Source of the DNA: Paludibacter sp.
Lineage (GTDB): Bacteria > Bacteroidota > Bacteroidia > Bacteroidales > Paludibacteraceae
NCBI GenBank assembly: GCA_028692715.1
Contig: JAQUWU010000009.1
Span: 59,900 to 123,899, forward strand
Length of the DNA stretch: 64,000 nucleotides
Direction of reading: 5' to 3'
The position numbers and the translations under genes were made by a program. The notes beneath the pieces are model-generated. The model saw nothing but the letters and a program-made list of their open reading frames with translations, was not told the origin of the DNA and did no database searches. This document shows, piece after piece, positions 51,729-60,370 of the stretch. The stretch's first letter is position 1. Every line of letters begins with the position of its first letter.

Positions 51729-51731
51729 AAG

Positions 51732-52556
51732 ATGGATTTCACCCTACATACCTACTGTAAACTATTAAAGGCAATAAAAGAGGCTGGCTATTCTTTTGTA
51801 ACCTTTGAAGAGTGGTGCGATGGGAAAGCTGTCGGGAAATTTGTGATATTGCGGCATGATGTTGATTTAAAACCAAATAATTCGTTGAGAATTGCTCAAT
51901 TAGAAGCTGAATTTGGTATAAAAACATCCTATTATTTTAGGGCAAATTCGAATTCAAATCAAGAAGAAATTATTCAGACAATTGTAGGATTAGGACATGA
52001 AATTGGTTATCATTACAATGAACTTTCAACATTTAATGGTAATACTGAAAAATCAATAAATCATTTTGAAACGCAATTAGAATATCTTCGTCAGTTTTAT
52101 CCCGTTCGAACAATTTGTATGCATGGAAGCCCTACCTCGAAATACGACAATCGTGATTTATGGAAAAAATATAATTACCGGGATTACGGGATTATTGGCG
52201 AACCATATCTTGATTTTCTTATTTCCCACACCTCACTCCTAACCACTCTTCAGGTGGAGAGGATGGCTAGGGTAGGGGATACTGTGCAGTATTTTACGGA
52301 TACTGCCCGTATGTGGGATGGCGATAAATTTAATATCAGAGATAAAACATTGAACAATTATACGCTTGCTAAATCAAATAAAATTCATACTACTTTTGAC
52401 CTGATTAACTGGTTTGAAACTCTTGAAACATCAAATTCTATAATGATAACCTCACATCCTCAGCGATGGACAAATAATGGTTTCGAGTGGTTCGTTGAAC
52501 TTGTTTTCCAAAACCTGAAAAATAAAATCAAGCAATTGCTATTGAAACTTCGTTGA
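51732..52556 (+). CDS. Polysaccharide-deacetylase-like protein with an in-frame insert
   Basis: 274 residues. VILRHDVDLKPNN supplies the D-HD metal motif, TSYYFRANSNS and GHEIGYHYNE the second metal block, and RTICMHGSPTSKYDNRDLW the third. This is the NodB-like fold (carbohydrate esterase 4 relatives) often found in polysaccharide loci, where it may deacetylate an amino sugar. Between GEPYLDF and TVQYFTDTARMWDG, about twenty residues (ISHTSLLTTLQVERMARVGD) look foreign: relatives run straight from a 'YLDIDF' strand into 'YLTDTGRRWDG'. These residues are encoded by a hairpin-like stretch at 52218-52281. Confidence 0.77.
   Translation: MDFTLHTYCKLLKAIKEAGYSFVTFEEWCDGKAVGKFVILRHDVDLKPNNSLRIAQLEAEFGIKTSYYFRANSNSNQEEIIQTIVGLGHEIGYHYNELSTFNGNTEKSINHFETQLEYLRQFYPVRTICMHGSPTSKYDNRDLWKKYNYRDYGIIGEPYLDFLISHTSLLTTLQVERMARVGDTVQYFTDTARMWDGDKFNIRDKTLNNYTLAKSNKIHTTFDLINWFETLETSNSIMITSHPQRWTNNGFEWFVELVFQNLKNKIKQLLLKLR
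52218..52281. repeat. Divergent palindromic insert inside the deacetylase-like gene
   Basis: CACCTCACTCCTAACCACTC followed by TTCAGGTGGAGAGGATGGCT and AGGGTAGGGGA. It resembles the C/G hairpin family (CTCxxCTAAC-loop-GGAGAGG-GGGGA) with more changes. Confidence 0.55.
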
Positions 52557-52633
52557 ACAATCTCAAAACGTTTTTTTTTCTTAATAATTTTACTAAAATC
52601 GTATAATTTTATGTTATTCGATTTTTTTCGTAT

Positions 52634-52641
52634 TATATTTG
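52634..52641 (+). promoter_or_regulatory. Candidate -7 promoter element for the sugar transferase
   Basis: TATATTTG matches TAnnTTTG, 17 nt before the ATG at 52658. Confidence 0.5.
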
Positions 52642-52657
52642 CAAAAAGAAGCTATTC

Positions 52658-54175
52658 ATGAAGATTTTTTATCGTCCTGCGTTGTATTACTTGTTTATTG
52701 ACTTACTGATTTTACTGCTAAGTTTTTATGTAGTATTGGATTGGTTTCCACTTACAACAAATACTCCATTTCATAAATATAGTATTGCAACTATTTTATA
52801 TACAGTCACATGGTTGTTGGTGTCTTATTCCCTGAAAAGATATAAACCACTTCGCCGACAAAGTTATAAGCGAACTACTTTAAAGCTGTTTTATACCACC
52901 CTGATTTTATTCTTGTTTTTTTTGTTTTTACTTCACAATTTTTTTAAACCTTATTCCGGTTTTGTTTTATTATCGGTTTCATTAGGTATTTTTATTGTCC
53001 AATATATTTTTCATTCAATATATTTTGCCTTTAGGTTTGCCGTTGAATATAACGAAATCACTATAGATCAACAACCAGAAAGAATTAATGCAAAGCTAAA
53101 AACAGCTGAACCGCTTAATGATGAAAGTTACAATCAATTGTGTACAACCATACAAAATAATTCTAGAAATTGTGTCTTACGTTTTCTTCAAAAAAATATT
53201 GATTTACGAAGTGGAAATACATTGGTATTTGTAGAGACAACGCCCGATAACTTAATGATGTCTCCTAAATATCAGTACTCTACTATTGTGCAACTGGAGA
53301 GACTGAATAATATGAGGGGGGTAAATCACAAATTATCAATAATAAACGAGAAACTGCCTGATAATGGTCTCTTTGTGTGTTGTTTCGAATCTAAGAGTAC
53401 CAGGAAAATAAGGCTGTTGAAAGCATACCCGGCTGGAATAAATTATATTATTTATTCTTTTGACTTTATATATAAGAGAATTATGCCCAAAATATTCGTT
53501 TTAAGGAAGATGTATTATTTTTTGTCCAAGGGAAAAAACAGAATATTTTCAAAAACAGAAGTCTTTGGTAGACTTTATTGTTTAGGTTTTGAAGTTGTTA
53601 AAGAAAGAAAGGTTGATAATTTGACCTATGTGTTTGCAAAAAGAGTAAAACAGCCTGAAACTACTTATAAACGGATATACGGTCCTCTGATTCGATTACG
53701 AAGATATGGTAAAAACGCAAAATTGTTTGAAGTATATAAATTCCGCACGATGCATCCCTATTCTGAATTTTTACAGGCTTATATTCATGAGCATAACAGC
53801 CTGAAAAAAGGAGGTAAATTCAACAAAGATATTCGTATTACAAGTATTGGTTATTTTATGCGCAAGTACTGGTTAGATGAACTACCAATGATTTTTAATT
53901 TATTAAAAGGAGATATGAAGTTAGTGGGTGTCAGGCCTTTGAGTACGCATTATTTTAGTCTGTATTCTAAAGAGTTGCAGGAGCTACGAATACAATTCAA
54001 ACCCGGTTTACTGCCACCATTTTATGCTGATATGCCACAAACACTTGATGAAATTCAACAATCGGAAATGAAATATCTAAGAGAATGCAAATCGAAGGGT
54101 TTAATTAGTACCGATGTCCAATACTTCTTTAAAATTTTAAAAAATATACTATTCAGAAAAGCCAGAAGCAGCTAA
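52658..54175 (+). CDS. Polyprenyl-phosphate sugar-1-phosphate transferase (WbaP/WcaJ-like)
   Basis: 505 residues. Four N-terminal transmembrane helices (about 8-28, 43-60, 80-98, 103-125), a middle domain without clear motif, and a C-terminal bacterial sugar transferase domain: KLFEVYKFRTMHPYSE, then DIRITSIGYFMRKYWLDELPMIFNLLKGDMKLVGVRPLSTHYFSLY. It moves sugar-1-phosphate from a nucleotide sugar to undecaprenyl phosphate and so starts glycan assembly. HPYSE in place of the usual DAE is normal for the Bacteroidota subgroup. Its own promoter lies 17 nt upstream. It marks the end of the polysaccharide locus. Confidence 0.87.
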   Translation: MKIFYRPALYYLFIDLLILLLSFYVVLDWFPLTTNTPFHKYSIATILYTVTWLLVSYSLKRYKPLRRQSYKRTTLKLFYTTLILFLFFLFLLHNFFKPYSGFVLLSVSLGIFIVQYIFHSIYFAFRFAVEYNEITIDQQPERINAKLKTAEPLNDESYNQLCTTIQNNSRNCVLRFLQKNIDLRSGNTLVFVETTPDNLMMSPKYQYSTIVQLERLNNMRGVNHKLSIINEKLPDNGLFVCCFESKSTRKIRLLKAYPAGINYIIYSFDFIYKRIMPKIFVLRKMYYFLSKGKNRIFSKTEVFGRLYCLGFEVVKERKVDNLTYVFAKRVKQPETTYKRIYGPLIRLRRYGKNAKLFEVYKFRTMHPYSEFLQAYIHEHNSLKKGGKFNKDIRITSIGYFMRKYWLDELPMIFNLLKGDMKLVGVRPLSTHYFSLYSKELQELRIQFKPGLLPPFYADMPQTLDEIQQSEMKYLRECKSKGLISTDVQYFFKILKNILFRKARSS

Positions 54176-54195
54176 GGTTAATTTAAAAATTGATA

Positions 54196-54378
54196 ACTAC
54201 TCAGCCCCCCAATCCCTCCCTCCTACGTCAGGAGGTAAATACCTAAAGGGGGAGTTCTGGAGCGACATTCATCATTTATGCGTTTTAATTTGGCTCTTTT
54301 TTTGTGAAAATTACATTTTTTTTCTCTGCAATTTTCCTAAAAACGTCAAATGAAGTACTTCTTGAAGTGCTGAGTAGT
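54196..54378 (-). repeat. MITE-like element, copy 2, with an enlarged C/G palindrome
   Basis: Ends ACTACTCAGC (54196-54205) and GCTGAGTAGT (54369-54378). Inverted relative to copy 1 and 25 bp longer: the simple CCCCAACCCCCTAAAGGGGG becomes CCCCAATCCC with an added CCTCCTACGTCAGGAGG hairpin before the CCTAAAGGGGG half. Confidence 0.85.
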
Positions 54379-54494
54379 CACAAAAATTGAAAATTGATAG
54401 TTGATAATTAATAATTTATAATTAACAATTGACAATTAATAATCGTTTCGCTTTGACAGATATATTTAAAAAACTACAAAAATCAAATAGTTAT

Positions 54495-56501
54495 ATGGAA
54501 GAAAAAAAAATCACAGGAATACCTGAAAACGCTTATCGCGAATTAAAAGAAGGCGAAGAGTATAAACCTGTCATGCCTGCTAATAGTAAGTTTCCGGAAG
54601 TAAATGCATGGTCTATTGGTATGGGACTTTTGATGGCCGTAATTTTCTCGGCAGCTGCAGCTTATTCCGGGTTAAAAATAGGTCAGGTTTTTGAAGCGGC
54701 AATACCAATTTCGATTATTGCCGTTGGAGCATCGGCTGCAGCAAGGAAGAAAAATTCGTTGGGTCAAAACGTAATTATACAATCGATTGGTGCATCTTCA
54801 GGAGTTATTGTTGCCGGAGCTGTTTTTACTATTCCCGGACTCTATATCCTTCAGGCCAAATATCCAGAAATTGAAGTTGATTTTTGGCAGATATTTTTTT
54901 CATCGTTGTTAGGTGGTTTCCTTGGAATTTTATTTTTAATCCCTTTTCGGAAATATTTTGTAAAGGATATGCACGGAAAACTCCCCTTTCCGGAGGCGAC
55001 TGCTACTGCGGAAATATTAATGACGGGTGAAAAAGGGGGTAGTCAGGCTAAATTATTAATAGTTAGTGGACTTATCGGTGGATTGTTTGATTTCTGCTTT
55101 TCAGCCTTCAGGTTGTGGAGTGAAGAAATAAGCACACGCATTGTTCCGATAGGAGAGATGCTTGCCGATAAAGTGAAAATGGTGTTGAAATTTAATGTAA
55201 GTGCGCTGATTTTTAGTTTTGGTTATTTGGTTGGACTTCGTTATGCCGTGATTATTACTGTAGGCTCATTGTTATCATGGCTTGTGTTAATTCCTTTGGT
55301 GAATGAAATCGGAACTCTTTCCGCAACATTAGGAGGTGGTATTAATCCATTTGCAGCTATGTCGCCCGAAGAACTTTTCAAACTTTATGTACGACCAATA
55401 GGTATTGGTGCTATTGCTATGGCTGGAATTATTGGAATTGTCAAATCTTCCGGTGTAATTGGCAGCGCATTTAAACTAGCTATGGGTGTTGGTGGTAAAG
55501 CTCAAACCGAAGTAAAAGTGGAACGTACACAGAAAGATTTGAAAATGTCATTTGTGATGTTGTTGATTTTTCTTACGTTAGTGGCCGTATTTATTTTCTT
55601 ATTAATCGGGGTTAAAATCACTATGTTGCAAGCTGTGGTAGCATTGGTTACCATACTTATTATTTCATTTTTATTTACTACTGTTGCGGCAAATGCCATT
55701 GCTATTGTAGGCTCTAATCCTGTTTCGGGTATGACGTTAATGACTCTTATCCTCTCGTCTGTAATATTAGTATCAGTAGGACTCAAAGGCTGGCAGGGAA
55801 TGGTAAGTGCATTGATAATTGGCGGAATCGTTTGTACGGCCTTGTCAATGGCGGGTGGTTTTATTACTGATTTAAAAGTTGGTTATTGGCTTGGAACAAC
55901 TCCTGCGAAACAACAGACCTATAAATTCCTTGGGACACTTGTCTCTGCAGCTACAGTAGGAATTGTAATATTCATTTTAAATCAGGCATATGGTTTTGTA
56001 CAGACTCCTGAACATCCACAACCCATGACTGCTCCGCAAGCAAACGCTATGGCAGCTATTATTGAACCTTTAATGTCGGGTTCAGGTGTTAGTTGGGTTT
56101 TGTTGGGAATTGGTGCAGTTATATCCATACTTATGAACTGGCTAAATATCTCCCCATTAGCTTTTGCTTTGGGAATGTTTATTCCTCTTCCATTAAATAC
56201 TCCACTTGTTGTGGGTGGTTTGTTAAATCATTGGTTCTCAAAAAGTACAAAAAATGAGAAGCTAAACAACGCACGACTTCAAAGAGGAATTCTTATTTCA
56301 TCTGGATTTATTGCAGGTGCAGCTTTGTTTGGAGTACTTGGAGCATTTATTATATTCTTTACCGGTGATGGTGAAGTGATGAATTTAAATGTATGGAAAG
56401 ATCCTGAAGGAACAGGAGCACAGGTTGCAGCATTGGTTGCTTTTGTAGCTTTGCTAGGGTATTTCGTTTGGGAATCATTCAGAGCAAAAGAAGAAGATTA
56501 A
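54495..56501 (+). CDS. OPT-family oligopeptide/metal-chelate transporter
   Basis: 668 residues from ATG 54495; an in-frame TTG at 54429 is in low-complexity sequence and is rejected. About fifteen transmembrane helices. The start PEVNAWSIGMGLLMAVIFSAAAAYSGLKIGQVFEAAIPISI and LPFPEATATAEILMTGE are hallmarks of the OPT superfamily, whose members import oligopeptides or metal chelates using proton gradients. The gene is single, with a MITE-like element upstream and a strong terminator after it. Substrate is not predictable. Confidence 0.88.
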   Translation: MEEKKITGIPENAYRELKEGEEYKPVMPANSKFPEVNAWSIGMGLLMAVIFSAAAAYSGLKIGQVFEAAIPISIIAVGASAAARKKNSLGQNVIIQSIGASSGVIVAGAVFTIPGLYILQAKYPEIEVDFWQIFFSSLLGGFLGILFLIPFRKYFVKDMHGKLPFPEATATAEILMTGEKGGSQAKLLIVSGLIGGLFDFCFSAFRLWSEEISTRIVPIGEMLADKVKMVLKFNVSALIFSFGYLVGLRYAVIITVGSLLSWLVLIPLVNEIGTLSATLGGGINPFAAMSPEELFKLYVRPIGIGAIAMAGIIGIVKSSGVIGSAFKLAMGVGGKAQTEVKVERTQKDLKMSFVMLLIFLTLVAVFIFLLIGVKITMLQAVVALVTILIISFLFTTVAANAIAIVGSNPVSGMTLMTLILSSVILVSVGLKGWQGMVSALIIGGIVCTALSMAGGFITDLKVGYWLGTTPAKQQTYKFLGTLVSAATVGIVIFILNQAYGFVQTPEHPQPMTAPQANAMAAIIEPLMSGSGVSWVLLGIGAVISILMNWLNISPLAFALGMFIPLPLNTPLVVGGLLNHWFSKSTKNEKLNNARLQRGILISSGFIAGAALFGVLGAFIIFFTGDGEVMNLNVWKDPEGTGAQVAALVAFVALLGYFVWESFRAKEED

Positions 56502-56519
56502 ACGTGTTCGTGAAAAAAT

Positions 56520-56559
56520 AAATGCACTTTTCCTATTTTAGGAGAAGTGCATTTTTTTG
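56520..56559 (+). terminator. Rho-independent terminator after the OPT gene
   Basis: AATGCACTTTTCCTA pairs with TAGGAGAAGTGCATT around TTT, followed by seven T. Also suitable for the minus-strand operon that ends just downstream. Confidence 0.85.
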
Positions 56560-56626
56560 TAAAACGTTCAACGGTCTAACTAGTGCTTTGAGGTCTTTAC
56601 TACCGACTAATTACTACTCACTGTTT

Positions 56627-56920
56627 TCACATTCCATCCTCTATGTTCCACACAAAGGCACGTAGCCCCATCTGTTGGGAAGTAGCATCAAGCGTCCGTA
56701 AATTGGCAAGAATAGGTTTTACCTTTTCATCTTCAACCACCGTAAGAATGGATGAATTCTGAGAAGGCCAGGCATGACTTCCCAAATGTGGTTCGCCGGT
56801 TTTACTTCCCTTTCCCTTTACAGTTTCCCACTCTGTATATCCTCTAACGTGATTTATACTCAAAATGGGTAATATTTGCTCCAGGTATGCCTGATCGAAT
56901 GTTATAAATATTGATTTCAT
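56627..56920 (-). CDS. PG0541-type transporter-associated protein
   Basis: 97 residues, P-II-like in size and pattern (MKSIFITFDQAYLEQILPILSINHVRGYTEWETVKGKG, then SSILTVVEDEKVKPILANL). Proteins of this kind, named after PG0541 of Porphyromonas gingivalis, are encoded next to RND pumps in Bacteroidota. It follows the RND permease by 41 bp and is the last gene of the operon. A regulatory or sensing role for the pump is likely from the P-II-like fold, but it is unproven. Confidence 0.8.
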   Translation of the reverse strand: MKSIFITFDQAYLEQILPILSINHVRGYTEWETVKGKGSKTGEPHLGSHAWPSQNSSILTVVEDEKVKPILANLRTLDATSQQMGLRAFVWNIEDGM

Positions 56921-56961
56921 TGTTGTATGATTTTTAATGATTAATTCTAAAACTCCCTGAA

Positions 56962-59900
56962 TTAATTTTCCATATTTTTTAAAGCAGCTAGTTTCTTATT
57001 TTTACGATGTTGACGTTTAACGCCACTGGCAGCAAAAATTGTATAAATAGTAGGAATAATAACCAGTGTCAAAATCGTTGAAACGGTTAAACCTCCAATA
57101 ACGGTTATTGCCATAGGACGCCACATCTCTGAACCTTGCGAATGACTTAATGCCAAGGGCATCATACCAAGAATAGTAGTCAAAGTGGTCATTATAACCG
57201 GACGTAAACGAGATTGTCCACCATTTACTACCGCCCGGATAACTCCCATACCCCGTTCTCTGTTCAAATTGATATAATCCACCAACACAATACCATTTTT
57301 TACCACAATACCAACTAACATAATCAGTCCGACAAATGACATCATATTCAACGTACTGCCACTTATTCCAAGAGCCAGTACAACCCCTGAAATTGCAAAT
57401 GGAATGGAAAACATGATAATAAACGGATAAGTCAACGATTCAAACTGCGAAGCCATTACAATAAATACCAACATAATAATGATTAACATCAATGTCCCCA
57501 AATCACCAAACGATTCTTGTTGGTCTTTATATGAACCGGCAATGGTTATATAAACATCCGATGGAACATCTACTTTTGCAATTTGATCATTGATTCCGGC
57601 TACGGCTTTATCAAGTGTCGTTCCCGAAACAGTTGAAGAAACGGTAATTACACGTTGACGGCTTTTACGTTCAATAGAAGGAGGTGTAAAACGTTCCACT
57701 ACCTTTCCTAACTCCTTTAGTCTGACAGCCTGCCCCTGACTGTTATAAATCAAAATATTTTCTATGTCTTCAATTGATTGACGGTATTTAGGATCATATA
57801 CAACCTTAATATTATATTCTTCACCATCTTCACGGAAAAGTGAGGCGGTAAGTCCGTTGATACGATTCCGCAAATAATTGGAAGCGGTAGCAATGTTCAA
57901 TCCGTTAGAAGCTAATTTTTCGCGATCAAAGTCAACTTGAAACTCCGGAGTATATTCTTCCCTACTTACCAGGGTATTTACCAACCCGGGAATCTTTTTG
58001 ATGCCTGTTGAAATTTCTTTTGCAATTTTATCTGTTTCAGCAAAATCATATCCGTATATTTCCACATCAAGAGTCGATTGGCCTCCCATCATGCTCATAC
58101 CTCCACCGGCAGTTACGTTCGATTTGCGAATTTCAGGCATCAGACTAATATCGTGTCTGATACTGTCGGCAATTTGGAACATGGATCGATCTCGGCTATT
58201 CAAATCTGATAAACGCATGGAGAATGTTGCGATATTACTTCCATTTGTCTGTAATGAACCCCAGACATTTGAACTACTCGCTTGACCTACAGAGTAATTT
58301 ATCATCTCAAGTTCCGGATATTTTTGTTTCCATTTATTGTTGAGTTCTTTGGCAACATCGCGCGTAATTTCCGAACGTGTTCCAATTGGCATTTCAATGG
58401 TCAGTGTAATTCTTCCGTTATCTTGTGCCGGGAAGAACTCCGTTCCAATAAAAAAGGCAGGAATCATACTTAATACGAAAAATATGGTAACCATCCCTAC
58501 AACCGCTAATTTATGACGAACCGCCCAATTCACCATTTTCCCATAACCGCTGTCCATCTTGTCTAGAAAACGTTCAATCGGACCGTAAAGCGTTTCATAG
58601 GTTTTGGTACGTGTTGGGTTTAATCGCAACAATTGAGAGGCTAACATCGGGGTAAGCGTTAAAGCACAAATCATTGAAACTGTAATGATTATCGTTACCA
58701 TCCAACCTAATTGACCAAACATTACGCCAGCCATTCCGGAAATCATTGTCATAGGGAAGAATACGGCAATAATTGTCAATGTTGATGCTATAATGGATAC
58801 TGCCACCTCATTCGTCCCATGTACAGCTGCACTTTTCGGTCTACTTCCTTTCTCTATATGAGTAGTTATATTCTCGAGTACTACAATAGCATCATCCACT
58901 ACCATACCTATGGCCAGCGAAAGAGCACTTAAGGTAATAATATTTAGCGAACCACCAGTAGCTCCTAAAAATATAAATGCCGAGATTAATGAGATTGGAA
59001 TAGTCAGAATAATAATAACGGTTGCACGCCAGCGTCCCAGAAAAAATAGAACGACCAACATAACAAACAAAAACGCATAAAGTACAGTTTCGGTTAACCC
59101 ATTTATTGTGTGTTTGATATTGTCTGAAGTATCCATAATGACATTTAACTTCACATCGGAAGGAAGATTCTTCTGAATTTGGGGTAATTCTTTTTGAATT
59201 GCATCGGCAATTTGAACTGTATTTGATCCGGATTGTTTCTGAACAACGATGGTTGCTCCCTGAATTCCATTAGTAAAACTTTGTTGTCCGCGTTCTTCCA
59301 AACCGTCCTGAACAACTGCAACGTCGGACAAAAATACTGTTTTGCCATTGTAACTACCAACAACAATATTATTCAGTTCCGATGCGTCCTTAAACTCGCC
59401 CTGTACACGCATAGAATAAGTCTCACTACCAACATCCATTGATCCTGCAGGTGTATTCACATTCTCCATGCGGATGTTTTGTCCAATTGATTCAACCGTT
59501 AGTCGATATGCTTCCAGTTTTACAGGATCTATATAAACATGAATCTCGCGCTGAGGTGCTCCTGAAATAGAAACAGAACCTACACCGGCAATACGTGCTA
59601 ACGGATTTGATACATTATCATCCAAAATTCGATACAATGCAGGCAAGCTTTGGTTTGCTGTTGCCGATAGCATAATTACCGGAATCATATCCGTACTGAA
59701 TTTGAAAATAATGGGCTTACCTGCACCATCCGGCAAATAAGAACTTACCAAATCGAGTTTGTCACGAATGTCATTAGTGATAACATCGATATCGTTTCCG
59801 TAATCAAATTCGAGTGTTATAATCGAGCGGTTTTCCGTTGATTTGGATTTAATGCTTTTCAGGTTTGCTACCGTATTAAGCGAACTTTCCAACGGGCGTG

Positions 59901-60090
59901 TAACATTCGTTTCAATATCTGCTGCACTCGCACCATCGTAGGTTGTCATAACCATAACGGTATTTGTTTCAATTTTTGGCAGCAAATCAATAGGTAATGA
60001 CTTTAAAGAAAACAACCCTAAAATTACCACCCCCATAAAAATAAGGGCAGTCATAATTGGTTTTCTTACTGAACTTTGATATATGCTCAT
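56962..60090 (-). CDS. RND efflux permease (HAE1/AcrB-like)
   Basis: 1042 residues, the usual length. Twelve transmembrane helices in two halves with two large periplasmic loops. The proton-relay residues are visible: GMVVDDAIVVLENI in helix four (two Asp) and GIVVKNGIVLVDYINL in helix ten (Lys). EFFPAQDNGRITLTIEMPIG opens the second porter loop. The pump expels drugs or other compounds through an adaptor and TolC. It follows the adaptor gene after 280 bp, much of it tandem repeats, and precedes the PG0541-type gene. Confidence 0.93.
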   Translation of the reverse strand: MSIYQSSVRKPIMTALIFMGVVILGLFSLKSLPIDLLPKIETNTVMVMTTYDGASAADIETNVTRPLESSLNTVANLKSIKSKSTENRSIITLEFDYGNDIDVITNDIRDKLDLVSSYLPDGAGKPIIFKFSTDMIPVIMLSATANQSLPALYRILDDNVSNPLARIAGVGSVSISGAPQREIHVYIDPVKLEAYRLTVESIGQNIRMENVNTPAGSMDVGSETYSMRVQGEFKDASELNNIVVGSYNGKTVFLSDVAVVQDGLEERGQQSFTNGIQGATIVVQKQSGSNTVQIADAIQKELPQIQKNLPSDVKLNVIMDTSDNIKHTINGLTETVLYAFLFVMLVVLFFLGRWRATVIIILTIPISLISAFIFLGATGGSLNIITLSALSLAIGMVVDDAIVVLENITTHIEKGSRPKSAAVHGTNEVAVSIIASTLTIIAVFFPMTMISGMAGVMFGQLGWMVTIIITVSMICALTLTPMLASQLLRLNPTRTKTYETLYGPIERFLDKMDSGYGKMVNWAVRHKLAVVGMVTIFFVLSMIPAFFIGTEFFPAQDNGRITLTIEMPIGTRSEITRDVAKELNNKWKQKYPELEMINYSVGQASSSNVWGSLQTNGSNIATFSMRLSDLNSRDRSMFQIADSIRHDISLMPEIRKSNVTAGGGMSMMGGQSTLDVEIYGYDFAETDKIAKEISTGIKKIPGLVNTLVSREEYTPEFQVDFDREKLASNGLNIATASNYLRNRINGLTASLFREDGEEYNIKVVYDPKYRQSIEDIENILIYNSQGQAVRLKELGKVVERFTPPSIERKSRQRVITVSSTVSGTTLDKAVAGINDQIAKVDVPSDVYITIAGSYKDQQESFGDLGTLMLIIIMLVFIVMASQFESLTYPFIIMFSIPFAISGVVLALGISGSTLNMMSFVGLIMLVGIVVKNGIVLVDYINLNRERGMGVIRAVVNGGQSRLRPVIMTTLTTILGMMPLALSHSQGSEMWRPMAITVIGGLTVSTILTLVIIPTIYTIFAASGVKRQHRKNKKLAALKNMEN

Positions 60091-60117
60091 AATCTTATAT
60101 TTACTATTTAAATATTT

Positions 60118-60355
60118 ACTATTTACTATTTGAGAAAAAACAGCACAATGTTTAGTGATTAACGATTAGTGATTAGTGATTAACGATTAGTGATTAGTGA
60201 TTAGTGATCAGTGATTAGTGATTAGTGATTAACGATTAGTTACGATTTTTTGTATTAATACATTCATCATTCTTCATTTTTCATTTTTCATTTTTCATTT
60301 TTCATTCATCATTTTTCATTCATCATTTTACATTTCATCATTCCTCATTTTCAAA
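60118..60355 (-). repeat. Tandem repeats inside the efflux operon
   Basis: GATTAGTGATTAACGATTAG units (60150-60240) followed by CATTTTTCATTTTTCATTCATC units (60262-60355). They fill most of the gap between the adaptor and permease genes. Confidence 0.88.
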
Positions 60356-60370
60356 TCAACACACTCTCCA

